Positions 42,619 through 52,420 of a stretch of DNA of 64,000 bases are shown here, in pieces. Origin of the DNA: Thraustochytrium sp. TN22 (Eukaryota > Sar > Bigyra > Thraustochytrida > Thraustochytriidae). The notes under the pieces were generated by a model that had not been told where the DNA came from, ran no database searches, and saw only the letters and a list, made by a program, of their open reading frames with translations. The DNA is taken from positions 25,459 through 89,458 of the forward strand of contig JABLUY010000163.1 of the NCBI GenBank assembly GCA_013306675.1, given 5' to 3'. Position 1 is the first letter of the stretch, and every line of letters starts with the position of its first letter. Made by a program: the position numbers and the translations under genes.

Positions 42619-43683
42619 CTACTCGAGGTCCGTAGAGGCAGCCACCTCCTCAATGGAGTAGACGGACATGCGGCAGGCGTAGTCCTCACGGATGGAGGCG
42701 GTGGCCTGGGTGGTGCGCTTGTACGTGTAGCCGGCGGCGACCTCGGAGAGCTGGGTGGGGCAGCTGCGGATCTTGGAGAGGGCGGAGTCGTCGGCGAACA
42801 TGGTGATGGCAAAGCGCTTGGGGCGAAAGGCGCGGAGCGTCTTGGTGATGAGGTCGGTGTAGTCGGGCACCTCAAGGTTGGTCTCGAAGGACGCGTAGCT
42901 GTACTCCGGCTCCGGGGTGACATGGAGCGTGTAAAAGGCCTCGCCCTGCAGCGCGTTGAGCGAATAGCCGCAGGGCTCGAACATGCGGTCGTCGACGAGG
43001 GCGTCCGGGCCGCAGAGCTCGGCGATGTTGGCGACCTCGTAGGCAGCGCGATTGGCGTCGGCGCGCAGGTCGAGCTGCGGCTGGCGGTAAAAGCCCTTGC
43101 AAACGTCGAGGTCGAGGTCGTACATCATGATGTTGACGTTGCGCTCGTTGCTCTGGTTCTCGTCGCAATAGTCGGCCACGTAGACGTACCAGTGGTCGTT
43201 GAGAAGATCGCCGAGAATGTAGGCGCCACCGTTGAGCGGGTCGCCCTTGGGGCCGAAGCACTTCTTGGTGTAGGCGATCTCCTGCGCGAAGGACGAGTGC
43301 GGGAACTCCTGGACTTCGGGGAAGATGAAGTTCTTGCGCGTGTAGCCAATCCACTGGAGCTCGAGACCGAGCTTCTCGCCCTCCTCGAGGAGAACCGGCA
43401 GGCACCGCAGCAGCGTGGTGGTCCCGCACGTCTTGATAAAGACCTTGTGGCTGTACACGAAAAGGCTGCTCTCGCTCAGGACGTATGCGTCCATGTAGTC
43501 GTTGGACATCTTGCTGAGGATCTGGCACCGCGCCAGCTCTAGGATGTTGTCCCAGACCTCGCGTTCCAGCTCGCGCAGCGACTGGCCGACGTTGGGCTTA
43601 AAGTCGATCTCCAGGATCTTCTCCGGCCCCTCGAAGCCAGCGCCCTCCACCTCGGTCACCACGGCGTTCGACGTGTCCGACAT
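42619..43683 (-). CDS. S-adenosylmethionine decarboxylase proenzyme
   Basis: Pyruvoyl-dependent decarboxylase that makes decarboxylated AdoMet, the aminopropyl donor for spermidine and spermine. 354 residues from ATG 43683. The self-cleavage site is YVLSESSLFVY at residues 67-77: Glu71/Ser72 by homology, the Ser becoming the pyruvoyl group. The catalytic Cys is in FIKTCGTT (Cys86). FEGPEKILEIDF near 18-28 and EPCGYSLNALQGEAFYTLHVTPE are the other conserved family blocks. Length matches eukaryotic enzymes (about 330-360). An in-frame upstream extension through Ser/Gly repeats lacks ATG. Polyamine control through upstream ORFs is usual in this family, but none is established here. Confidence 0.96.
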   Translation of the reverse strand: MSDTSNAVVTEVEGAGFEGPEKILEIDFKPNVGQSLRELEREVWDNILELARCQILSKMSNDYMDAYVLSESSLFVYSHKVFIKTCGTTTLLRCLPVLLEEGEKLGLELQWIGYTRKNFIFPEVQEFPHSSFAQEIAYTKKCFGPKGDPLNGGAYILGDLLNDHWYVYVADYCDENQSNERNVNIMMYDLDLDVCKGFYRQPQLDLRADANRAAYEVANIAELCGPDALVDDRMFEPCGYSLNALQGEAFYTLHVTPEPEYSYASFETNLEVPDYTDLITKTLRAFRPKRFAITMFADDSALSKIRSCPTQLSEVAAGYTYKRTTQATASIREDYACRMSVYSIEEVAASTDLE

Positions 43684-44416
43684 GCTGCCGGCGCTGCCGC
43701 TGCGGCTGCCGCGGCTGCCGGCGCTGCCGGCGCTGCCGCTGCCGGAGGAGTTGGAGGAGTAAATCTTGACGGCGAAGCTCACAGCCAGCTAGTTTGCTAG
43801 CTAGCTCGTAGCTAGTAGATACTAAGTAAGCAGGCAGGCAGGCAGGCGACCTCGCCCGCCTCGCTCGCTCTGCTCGACACCGCGCAGGCTGGCCTCTAAG
43901 GCGTCCTCCGCGCGCGCCCTCGCTCGCCCGCCCGCGCGCGCTCCCTGGCTGGCTGGCTGGCTGGCCGCGCTTCGCCGGCCGGGCCTGGGTGGCTTGGCTT
44001 GGCTTGGCAGGCCCTGGCTGGCCGCCGCTCGATTCCTGGCGGCGCCGCGTGCGGCGCCGCGCGGGCCGTCAGCTCGTGGTCGCGACTGTGATGCGCCGCC
44101 GCGCGCGCCGCGGGACGCGCAGCGCCGTCGCTCGCCCTCTCCCGCGCGCGCTCCTGCCCGTCGGCCCCGACTACATGCGCGATTGGGCTTTGCGTCCCGT
44201 CGCAGCCGCACATTGGGCCTGCGCCACGCCCGCACCGGACCCGGCCGCGCGCGCGCTCCCTGCCCCTTCGCGCGCCGGGTCCGCTGCGGCCGGCGCGCGC
44301 GCCGAGTGGCTGGCCTCCGGGCTGCCCGTGCTCGTCGTCGCCGCCGCCGCCGCCACCGCCCGCTCGCGCTCGGGCTGCGGCGCTGCTCCTGCGCTCAGCG
44401 GGCGGCTCTCGGCCTC

Positions 44417-44459
<43 letters not shown>

Positions 44460-45707
44460 GGCTGCCGCGGCTCCGGCCGCGCGGCGGCGGTGGCGGCGGT
44501 GGAGGGTGGCGACCGCGGCTACAAAGGCAGCAAGCAGAGCAGGTCCTTCACCGAGGCCTACATGGCTACGTCGCCTAACTAGCTAGCGAACGAAGCCCGG
44601 GGAAGGAGGAAGGCGAGCGAGCGACGGCGCAGCGACTTCACCGCCTCACGCGCAAGCGTTGCCGGTGCCAGCGGGCGTGCACTGTCCTCGGTGAGCCGAG
44701 TCCGAGTCCGAGTCGGTCGTGCAGGGCAGGTGATGGCTGTCGATGATGCGTGGGATGATGAGATGAGGTACAAGACAAGACAAGACCACCGAGGTGGGCT
44801 CGTGCCGCGGCATTATCGGCGTTACGCTGGAGACTCCGGCGGCCACCATGGCCACTGCCAGTGCCATGACCACCGCCGAGCGCACGGACGCCCGCCACTG
44901 GCGCGCGTGACGCGGCCTCCGCGGCGCTGGCAACAGCGTCAAGGCCGAGTCGGAGTCGTGGGCGATGCACATCACTCCGAGCGACAACAGTCACGCCGCC
45001 ACCCACTGGCAGCCAGGCAGGCAAGGCGGCCGACAACGGTTGGCTGCGCCGCCGGGCCGCGAGCTGCTCCGCAACGCAACTCCAGCCCGATTGTGCCTGT
45101 GCCGCCACCGTGCTGCCGCTTCCAGCCGCCGGCACGCGGGCCCGGCTCAGCGCGCAAGGACTTGTAGCAGGACTTTGCTCGGCACGACCCGATCGATGCC
45201 AGGCAGGCCTTCGCTGGCACTGCCTGGCACTGCCTGCGCAGCCTGGCCGCGTGGCCGCGGCGCGGCTTGCCGTGCGGCTGCGGCTCATGATGACCACCGC
45301 CGCCACACAGCGGCAGCAGCCTGCCTTCCTGCAGTGGTGATCATGGTGAATGACGCTCTGAGCCTCGTGCAGTGCCTGCCGCCACGAAGCCCGACAGTGC
45401 GGCCGGAGCCGCCATAACGATCGGGATCGCACGATTGCGAGGCCTCTCCGGGCCTCTCCGAGCCCCTCGCCAACGACACCAACTCGTCGATCGTGATGGC
45501 GGCACGGCCTGAGCCTTGATGGACAGCCTGACATGGCATCGCCTGCCAGTGAGGGAGGCTCGCGCCCGGTCTGGCGACGGGGTGGCCCTGGAGCGCGCAC
45601 CTCCCGACCGCAGCGGGTGGCCAGGCGGCGGCCACCGTGACCACCGCGCGCCTGGACGCCACGCCAAACTGAGCGCGCTCAGCTTGGGCTGCAGTGCGCG
45701 GACGAGC
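43684..45707. other. 2 kb intergenic region between AdoMetDC and BCD1
   Basis: Divergent promoter region. It contains GCTAGCTAGCTC runs (43790-43815, 44578), CAGG and CTGG repeats (43830-43970), a CTG tract (44415-44458), and motif copies at 44856, 45004 (reverse) and 45544. A possible small frame is listed separately. Nothing else supportable is seen. Confidence 0.45.
44175..44582 (+). CDS. Doubtful small frame containing a CTG tract
   Basis: About 135 residues from ATG 44175 (MRDWALRPVAAAHW), then Ala-rich sequence and a Cys run from a CTG repeat, ending SFTEAYMATSPN. The tract is equally open in another frame as poly-Leu, so coding is not established. It could be a 5' UTR or spurious. Confidence 0.15.
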
Positions 45708-46553
45708 ATGCGCGCGGAGACCGCCGGCGGACCGGCAACGCCGCCGGTCGAGGCTGGCGCAGACCCGGCGGCGATGGACCCGTCCGAGGCGGCGCAGGCA
45801 CCTGCGCCGACGGCACCTGCCGCCGCCGACCTCGCGACGGTGGAGCGCTGCGCCGTCTGCGAGGAGAAGGAGAGCAAGTACAGGTGCCCAGGGTGCGAAC
45901 GGCGCACGTGCAGCCTGGAGTGCGTCAAGGCGCACAAGGAGCAGTTTGCGTGCGACGGCAAGCGCGACAGGACGGCCTTCGTGGCGACCAAGGCCTTCTC
46001 GGACCGGCAGCTGCGCAGCGACCTGCGGTTCCTCGAGGAGGTGGGCCGCGAGGCAGGCAGCGCCGAGCGCAAACGACGCCGGCTCGAGGGCACCGAGACT
46101 GCGCCAGGCCAGCCGCAGCAGCACCAGCCGTCGAACAACCCGCACAAGCGGCGGCAACGCCAGACGGACGAGGCCGAGCCCTCGCGCTTGCCCAAAGCCG
46201 TCAAGCAGCTCGTGGACGCGGCCAAGCAGCGCGAGACAGAGCTGCTTGTGATGCCACGCGGCATGACGCGCCGCGAAGAGAACTCCTCGCACTTTAATTA
46301 CCGCAAGAAGGAGATCATCTGGCGCGTCGTCTGGCACCTGCCCCACGACAAATTCGCGGACCGGGCCGTGGCGGAGTCGACGCCGCTACTCGACGCGCTG
46401 CGCCGCAAGGTGCCGACGTGCGCGCCGACCAAGGTCTGGCTGCGCGTGTGGGGCGGCTCGCGGGTCGAGGTGGCCCTGGACGTGGCGCTGCGGGATGCCC
46501 TCAAGGGTCACAAGATCCTCGAGTACCCAGAGTTCGACGTTGAGCTGGAGTGA
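45708..46553 (+). CDS. Box C/D snoRNP assembly factor BCD1 (ZNHIT6-like)
   Basis: A HIT-type zinc-finger protein of about 281 residues, start at ATG 45708 (in-frame ATGs at 45519 and 45774 are alternatives). The finger CAVCEEKESKYRCPGCERRTCSLECVKAHK is directly followed by the BCD1-specific DRTAFVATKAFSDRQL and LRSDLRFLEEVGR. A Lys/Arg-rich stretch (RRQR and KRRRLEG) suggests nuclear targeting. The C-terminal part, from NSSHFNYRKKEIIWRVVWHL to the end, fits the BCD1 C-terminal domain. BCD1 cooperates with R2TP and NUFIP-type factors to build box C/D snoRNPs for rRNA methylation. It is tail-to-tail with the C5orf34-like gene, only 70 bp apart. Confidence 0.88.
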   Translation: MRAETAGGPATPPVEAGADPAAMDPSEAAQAPAPTAPAAADLATVERCAVCEEKESKYRCPGCERRTCSLECVKAHKEQFACDGKRDRTAFVATKAFSDRQLRSDLRFLEEVGREAGSAERKRRRLEGTETAPGQPQQHQPSNNPHKRRQRQTDEAEPSRLPKAVKQLVDAAKQRETELLVMPRGMTRREENSSHFNYRKKEIIWRVVWHLPHDKFADRAVAESTPLLDALRRKVPTCAPTKVWLRVWGGSRVEVALDVALRDALKGHKILEYPEFDVELE

Positions 46554-46623
46554 ATGTCATATATCCTATCATCAGCAAGTGTACATTGTGTGTGAAAAAA
46601 GGGGGTCGGGCGCGAACATTGCG

Positions 46624-48222
46624 CTAGCGTGCGGTCTGCAGCAGCGAGAGGCGCTCCAGATGCATTTGCACGTGAAGGCGCTGCGCACGCAGCGCGTGAA
46701 GCGCCGTGTCGAGGTGCGCGCGCACGCCCGGGTCCGGATCCTCGAAGCGGGCAGGCGCGCCGGGCTCCCGCGCGTGCCTTGCCCACTGCAGAAACTGCTC
46801 CGCCTTGCGCACGTACTTGGCCGCGGAGCAGGGCGTGCGGGTGTTCACCACCTGCAAAGTGGCGTCCGCGCCCGAAATGACCTCGCACTGATGGAAGCCG
46901 GCGTCAGATGAGAGCACTGTCCGGTCCGCGAAGACGACCTTGACGCTGTCGTCCGACAGGTATGTGAAGCGGCCCACGCCCTTGACGTCCTGCACTTCCA
47001 GCAGCCGGAGCGGCGCCGCCTGCGTCAGCGCTTGCGACGCAGGAGGTGTCTCGGCGCGCGTCTCCTGCTTCTCCTGGGCATGCCGCCCCCAGTAGGTCTC
47101 ATTGATGCGCTGCGCCACGTCCGCGAGCGGCTGCAGCTCGTACGGCGCCACGCCCCGCCGGCAGCGCACCACGCGCGGCACACCGTCCGGCGCGTACCAG
47201 CGGTCCTCGGCCGCCTCGGCTTCCAACTCTTCGCTGTCGCTATCGCTCTTGCTGTCGCTGTCGCTGTCGCTGCCGCTGCCGCTGCCGCTGCCCGCCCGGA
47301 ACTCGTGGTGGAGATAGCCGTGGCGGTCCAGGGTCAGCATTGACGCGTCGGCCGCCACGCTGATCTGCAACGCCCGCCGCGCCGCACTCCAACGGAAGGA
47401 GGCCTCCGGCGACCATGCGAACCGCACGCGGTCGCGCGTCGGCACCGCCGTCTCCATGCCTGCACAGAGCTCCAGGATGAGCTCCTTCACGGCGGCCGGG
47501 TCCGCCCACGCCGGCTCGTGCGCCTCAAAGGGCGTGCGCGGCAAATCCTCACTCACGTACGGGAGCAGGACGCCCTCCTCATCGCCGCGACGCAGTCTGC
47601 CCTGCACCACAGCCAGCGCGCGCCGGTACGCCGCCGGCGCCTCGTCGCAAAAGAAGGTCTGCCGCAGCGACGTGTAGCGCACCGGCCCATGTCGATCGCG
47701 GGTGCCGCACGTTGGCAGCGGCGAGAGCGTCTCCACCGAGAACATCTCACTCTCTGGCGCCGCCGTCAGCACCGCGGCGCCCTCCAGCGAATGCAGGCAC
47801 CGCAGGCCGCCCTCGTCACCCGCCACATTCTCCACCGCCGTCGCCGCCAGCGGCCAGCGCACCGTGCTAACCCGGTGATCCAGCTCCACGATGGCGTCCG
47901 CGTCCGCCAGTTCCGCGCACACGTACGGCTGCAGCACCACGCGGTTGCGAAAGGTCAGCACCTCGCGCACCGGCCCGCGCAGCCGCTGGCCGACGAAGCG
48001 CGTCAGCTCACGCCGCACGCGTCCGTCGCCGCCCAGACTGTACGTCAGCGAACCGCCGTTCGCCTCGAGCACGACCACCAGCCGTTCCGCGCCGTCTTCC
48101 TCCCTGCTGCTCCCCGCCGCCACGAAGCACCCGGCCGCGCGCCCTGACTCCAGCAGGATGAGGCGCCGGCAGCGCCATGCCGGCGCCCCTCTCCGCCCTC
48201 CGCTTCGGCTCTGGCTCGCCAT
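46624..48222 (-). CDS. C5orf34-like protein
   Basis: 532 residues from ATG 48222. The C-terminal block (VKGVGRFTYLSDDSVKVVFADRTVLS, then a Cys/Val-rich strand set and VRKAEQFLQWAR) and the N-terminal block (RVSTVRWPLAATAVENVAGDE) resemble the conserved ends of animal C5orf34. Length also fits (human about 640). The repeat-like beta-strand pattern near both ends could be two copies of one small domain. The middle has an Asp/Ser low-complexity run. Function is not established; related proteins are found in ciliated eukaryotes, consistent with other flagellate-type genes here. Assignment rests on pattern resemblance, not on a search. Confidence 0.55.
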   Translation of the reverse strand: MASQSRSGGRRGAPAWRCRRLILLESGRAAGCFVAAGSSREEDGAERLVVVLEANGGSLTYSLGGDGRVRRELTRFVGQRLRGPVREVLTFRNRVVLQPYVCAELADADAIVELDHRVSTVRWPLAATAVENVAGDEGGLRCLHSLEGAAVLTAAPESEMFSVETLSPLPTCGTRDRHGPVRYTSLRQTFFCDEAPAAYRRALAVVQGRLRRGDEEGVLLPYVSEDLPRTPFEAHEPAWADPAAVKELILELCAGMETAVPTRDRVRFAWSPEASFRWSAARRALQISVAADASMLTLDRHGYLHHEFRAGSGSGSGSDSDSDSKSDSDSEELEAEAAEDRWYAPDGVPRVVRCRRGVAPYELQPLADVAQRINETYWGRHAQEKQETRAETPPASQALTQAAPLRLLEVQDVKGVGRFTYLSDDSVKVVFADRTVLSSDAGFHQCEVISGADATLQVVNTRTPCSAAKYVRKAEQFLQWARHAREPGAPARFEDPDPGVRAHLDTALHALRAQRLHVQMHLERLSLLQTAR

Positions 48223-48623
48223 GAGCAGTCCGGGGAGTTCAGTCTGCACGTACGCAAGCGCGCGCGCGTTGCCGCCGGCCCCGCGCTCGCTCTGCCCACG
48301 CCGCGCCCAAGAGCGTCTGCGCCGCGCCGCCCCGCGCCGTGCTGTGCAGCTCCCACGCCGTGGCGGTTTTTCCCTCGCCTCACAACTTGACCCTGCCAGC
48401 CCTTGGCGGGAAAAAACAGGCGCCGCCGTTAGGCAGGCTTCAGACTTCGCAGCCGCGCCGCGCTGCTTGACGGCGCCCCCGCTCACGTCGAGCCGCGAGT
48501 CTGGCTAGCTAGCTAGCGCTCGCAAAAAGCACGAGCGCCTCCCTTCGGCCAGCGCGACGCCGAGCTCGCAAGCTTGCGTGGCTGCCGCCGCCACGACGTG
48601 GCGAGGCCAGGCAAGGCAAGGCG

Positions 48624-48633
48624 AAAAAAAAAA
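48624..48633 (-). terminator. RNA polymerase III oligo-T terminator
   Basis: Ten T residues on the minus strand directly after the 3' end of the first tRNA-Ser gene. Confidence 0.9.
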
Positions 48634-48714
48634 CGATTCGGAGGTGATTCGAACACCTGCAGCTGACGCTAATCGATTTCTAGTCGATCCCCTTAACCGC
48701 TCGGGCACCGAACC
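48634..48714 (-). tRNA. tRNA-Ser(AGA)
   Basis: 81 nt, no intron. Acceptor GGTTCGG pairs with CCGAATC (one G-U). The anticodon stem ATCGA/TCGAT holds loop CTAGAAA with anticodon AGA. A long variable arm (serine class) precedes T-loop TTCGAAT flanked by AGGTG/CACCT. The internal B box GTTCGAATC is intact. Confidence 0.95.
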
Positions 48715-49054
48715 GAGTGAGTTTCCTGTGTTTCCTCTCGGATGGGACACGTCGCCAATGACCTCGCACCACGCCGCGACGGCGGCACCGAGCGTGAGCG
48801 CGCGGAGTCCTCCACGGCGCTCCCTGTCACTGCGTCGCCGCACGCTGCGTTTCACCGCAAAACCGCCGCGCCGGCCGTCGCGCGCAGGCATGCACGTGAA
48901 AGTCTCTCGCCAAAGCCTGCTCGGCGTCGCTGCCGCCGGATTTCGCGACAAAAAGAAAGAAAGCGCGGCTTGATGTGATCCACCTCACAGTCAACTTGAA
49001 GCGAAAACAAAAAGAGGCCGAAGCATCAATAGCCCACTTCTCAGTCTGCTCCAG

Positions 49055-49062
49055 AAAAAAAA
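49055..49062 (-). terminator. RNA polymerase III oligo-T terminator
   Basis: Eight T residues on the minus strand two bases after the second tRNA-Ser gene. Confidence 0.85.
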
Positions 49063-49064
49063 TT

Positions 49065-49145
49065 CGATTCGGAGGTGATTCGAACACCTGCAGCTGACGC
49101 TAATCGATTTCTAGTCGATCCCCTTAACCGCTCGGGCACCGAACC
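49065..49145 (-). tRNA. tRNA-Ser(AGA), identical second copy
   Basis: Identical over all 81 nt to the copy at 48634-48714, same strand, 351 bp away. The sequence between them is unrelated, so only the gene, with very short flanks, was copied or homogenised. Confidence 0.95.
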
Positions 49146-49503
49146 GAATGAGCTGGGCAGAAACGTGTGCTCCGCCCGCTGATGGAAGCCAGTGTCACCA
49201 CGCGCATATAACCTCTATGGATCGCGCGCTCACCCGGGACCGGCGGGCCGGCGGCGGCCAAGATGAGGCGAGGGCGGAAACCTTGGCGAGCTCGGGTCGT
49301 CAGGTCGCCAGTCTGAGCGAGACGCGGCGGAGGCCGCTGGCATGCGCGAGCCGCGTCGACCCGTCCGGTCGAGCCCCGGCCTTGCAGGTTTGCGGAGGCA
49401 CCACTGCCTGCCAGTACTCTGATGATGCTGATTCTGGTTCGTGCAAAAGCATGCAAAACGTGAACAACGGCGGCCCCGACGCCGCCGCAGCGCCGAGAGC
49501 GAG

Positions 49504-51159
49504 ATGAAGCGCGCGGCGGCGCTGGCCTGGACGGCGGCGGCCTGGGCGGCGGCCGTGTCGGCGGGCCCAGCGACGGCGGCGGCGGAGGAGGCGGAGGCCG
49601 GCGGTGCCGCGTGCGAGGCGGAGCCCGCGCCGCGATGGGCCCTGGCGCGGGACGCCGAGCCGGGCGCGGCGGAGGTGCTGCTCGAGTCGGCGTGGGCCAG
49701 CGACGAGGAGAGCGCGGCGCGCGACGGCCTGTGCGCGGCGTACGGCGGCGCGCAGGAGGACCTGGAGCCCTTCGCGGCCAGCAATGCATCGGAGGTCTGG
49801 GTCGGGCTGAACGGGCAGAGCAAGGGCGTGCGGCTGGTGCTGGAGGGCGGCGAGAACTGCCTGGGGACCCTGGCGGAGGCCGCTGTGGCGGCGCTCATGC
49901 CGGGCGGGCCGACGAGCTCGGTGCACGAGCCGAAGCGGCTACTGACGGCGCTGGGCGAGCCGGTGCGTTCGTGGGAGGACGTGCTGGCGGCTGGCCAGGT
50001 GCTGCATGTGCTTCTGGACCGCGAGGCGTGGGTGTGGCCGGGCGTGCGCATCGGCTTCACGCGACGCGTGGCAGGCGTGGACCTCGTGACGGTGTCCATG
50101 ACGCCGCGCATCCTGGTGGCCAAGGACTTCGTGTCCGACGCGGACGCGGGCGCCATCATTGAATCCGGCTCGCGGAAGCTCTTTCGGTCCCCGGAGCACC
50201 ACTACAGCGACGACCCCAAGTTCAAAAACTACCGCACCAGCGAGACGGGTAATCTGAACGACCTGGACCCGCCATCGTACCGCGTGCGCCGCCACGCCCG
50301 GCAGGTGCTACGACTCGAGAACCTCGACATGGTCGAGCACCTGCAGCTGCTGCGGTATACGCCGGGCAAGTGGTACAAGGAGCACTACGACGTCTTCCAT
50401 AACGTGCGCGGGCTCACGCAGGAGCAGGAGCTAGAGCGCTTCGAGAGCATGCCGGCCTCGCTGCTGCGCTGGGCCGTGCAGATGCGCTTCGTGCTCTGGT
50501 GCGTCTACCACAGGCCGGACGCGCTCGCCGGCCCGGCCGACGGCCCGCTGCGCGCGCGTCTGCGTGCGCTCTACGTGCGGCCGCAGGACCCCTGGTTTCC
50601 GAGTCTGGAGAACAGCCCCTTTGCAAGATCCGTCGCAGCTGCCTACGGTCAGCGCGAGATCCGCCTTGTCTCTTCTAGCGCGGACGAGGTGGACGCGCAC
50701 ATTGCATGGCTGCGTGGTGCGGTCTGCGACGACGCGGACGTGGCGCATCAGGATGCCTGCGTGGTCGAAACGGCCGAGAAGCTAGACGCTGTGCTCGCAC
50801 GCTTTCCGGACCGGCCGCCCGCTGCAGCGCTCCAGCGCAACCGGCATGTGACCATGCTGCCCTACCTGACCGAGGTTGACGAGGGCGGCGAAACGGTCTT
50901 TCCCTATGCCCGCGGCGAGAGTCTCTATGGCACATCGAGTGGGCTCTCGCGCGACGGCATGGTAGAGTGCTCGCGTGGCGTTTTCGTGCCGCCCATCAAA
51001 GGCGCCGCTGCCATCTTTTACCACCTCAAGCCAGACATGCGCGGCATCGATGACCTATCCATGCACGGTGGGTGTCCGCCGGTGCGCGGGGTCAAGTATG
51101 CCATTAACATCTTCTGCTGGAATCTGCCCAGCAAGCGCGGACTTGCCCTGATTCCCTAA
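49504..51159 (+). CDS. Prolyl 4-hydroxylase alpha-like, secretory, with an insertion in the catalytic core
   Basis: Fe(II)/2-oxoglutarate dioxygenase that hydroxylates Pro in secreted or cell-wall proteins. 551 residues from ATG 49504, which opens with a signal peptide (AAALAWTAAAWAAAVSAG). The iron-binding H-x-D is in KEHYDVFHN near residue 294. The distal His is in SMHGGCPPVRGVKYAINIF near 520, with the 2-oxoglutarate Lys in GVKY. The usual TEVDEGGETVFP follows. The distance between the two iron-ligand sites is about 225 residues, versus roughly 50-65 in ordinary enzymes. The extra ~140 residues (about 300-440) sit between core strands and contain no recognised domain. All ligands are kept, so activity is likely. 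Confidence 0.88.
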   Translation: MKRAAALAWTAAAWAAAVSAGPATAAAEEAEAGGAACEAEPAPRWALARDAEPGAAEVLLESAWASDEESAARDGLCAAYGGAQEDLEPFAASNASEVWVGLNGQSKGVRLVLEGGENCLGTLAEAAVAALMPGGPTSSVHEPKRLLTALGEPVRSWEDVLAAGQVLHVLLDREAWVWPGVRIGFTRRVAGVDLVTVSMTPRILVAKDFVSDADAGAIIESGSRKLFRSPEHHYSDDPKFKNYRTSETGNLNDLDPPSYRVRRHARQVLRLENLDMVEHLQLLRYTPGKWYKEHYDVFHNVRGLTQEQELERFESMPASLLRWAVQMRFVLWCVYHRPDALAGPADGPLRARLRALYVRPQDPWFPSLENSPFARSVAAAYGQREIRLVSSSADEVDAHIAWLRGAVCDDADVAHQDACVVETAEKLDAVLARFPDRPPAAALQRNRHVTMLPYLTEVDEGGETVFPYARGESLYGTSSGLSRDGMVECSRGVFVPPIKGAAAIFYHLKPDMRGIDDLSMHGGCPPVRGVKYAINIFCWNLPSKRGLALIP

Positions 51160-51239
51160 CTAAAAGATGTAGAGATGCACCTCTCCTGGCGAGTACCATA
51201 CCATACCATGATACAAGTTTTCTCTTCTTTTCCTTTTTC

Positions 51240-52184
51240 TCAGCACGCCGCGACACGCCTGCGCTTGCGCTCCAGTGCGCGCTGCCGAGCCTGTTCAAGC
51301 TCTTGTGCCGTGATGCGCAGCACGCCAGACCTTGGCGGCTCCGCCGACTCTGCGTTTTGCTGGTTTTGCTCGTGCTGTCGCTGCTCATCCTGCGGCTGGC
51401 CTTGCTGCTGGTCGTCTTGACGAAGCTCCTCTTCGTCGTTCCGGAGCCTCTGGCCGGCTCGATCAGGCTGCTGGTCGTCTTGATGAAGCCTATTCGAGCT
51501 TTGCGCGGCGGCGCTCGAGGCAGTCTCGCCGACGGACGTGGATGGCTGTGTGCTCTCGCGCGGCGCCGCGGGCTCAAAGAGGAACGAGCGGTTGAAAGCA
51601 CCTAGGTTGTGTGAGGGCGCCTGCTCTTCGTCCTTTCGCGCCTGCTCCTCCTCCCAGCGCTGACGCTCCTTGAGCTTTTCCTTGTAGGCGCTCGTGACGA
51701 AGACCTCAGCAGGAGCGCCGAGGTCCGCATTCTCCTCTTCGATCCCCTTGCGAATGAGCTTCTCGCGGGCGCGCTCGTGCTGCATCTCGCGCTGCTTGGC
51801 GGTCTCCAGCAGCTGGCTAATGTAGCGGCTCTCCTTCTCCTGGCCCTCGGCGGCCGCGCGCGCCTCCTCGGCACGTCGGCGCTGCTCGTCGAGCGCCGCG
51901 TCGAGCTCCGCCGCCGCGGCGGCGGCCGGCGCCGCACCCTGCTCCGCGGCGCGGCTCGCATTGAGCTCGTTCACGGCCTTCAGCCTCGCGTTGGCGGCCT
52001 GCCGCTCGCGCTTCGCGCGCTCAACCGCGCTCAGGCCGGCCGCGCCGCCAGCGCCGACGTCCTGCTCATCATCGTCCTCGGCGCCGCCGAAGGGGTCATT
52101 GTCGCGGTCGCTCGGGCTGCCGTCGCCGGCGCCGGCCGCCGCGCCGCCGCGCCGTCGCCGGAGCACCAGCTGCGTCTTCTTCAT
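51240..52184 (-). CDS. NSRP1 / CCDC55-like splicing regulator
   Basis: 314 residues from ATG 52184 (an in-frame ATG at 52283 would add 33 residues). The conserved DUF2040 block is clear: KESRYISQLLETAKQRE, HERAREKLIRKGIEEE, and EVFVTSAYKEKLKERQ, as in human nuclear speckle splicing regulatory protein 1. A Gln/Asp/Glu-rich tail and a final basic segment (RKRRRVAAC) follow. NSRP1 influences alternative splice-site choice in animals. Its presence with a Prp16-like helicase fits an organism that keeps spliceosomal introns even though few are visible here. Confidence 0.88.
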   Translation of the reverse strand: MKKTQLVLRRRRGGAAAGAGDGSPSDRDNDPFGGAEDDDEQDVGAGGAAGLSAVERAKRERQAANARLKAVNELNASRAAEQGAAPAAAAAAELDAALDEQRRRAEEARAAAEGQEKESRYISQLLETAKQREMQHERAREKLIRKGIEEENADLGAPAEVFVTSAYKEKLKERQRWEEEQARKDEEQAPSHNLGAFNRSFLFEPAAPRESTQPSTSVGETASSAAAQSSNRLHQDDQQPDRAGQRLRNDEEELRQDDQQQGQPQDEQRQHEQNQQNAESAEPPRSGVLRITAQELEQARQRALERKRRRVAAC

Positions 52185-52420
52185 GCGCTGCGACGGACTT
52201 GGCGCTCTGCAGCGAAGGCGACTCCAGGTCCACGCAGCGTGGTTGGAGCTCGGCGTTCGCAACGTGCAGCTCGTGCTGGCCATGGGTCAAGGCAGCAAGG
52301 CGTGCGCCCACTGGCACTGCAAGTCGCGGCAAGGACGTGCTCATCGATTGATCATTGATATGCATTTCATGATTCGGTGCTGCTGCCAGCAGTGCTCGCT
52401 CAATTGACTCGGACTGGTCT

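Noticed and set aside
43989-44582. Poly-Leu / poly-Cys protein across the CTG tract
   Set aside because: Open in two frames at once because of the repeat. Only the ATG 44175 version is kept, at very low confidence.
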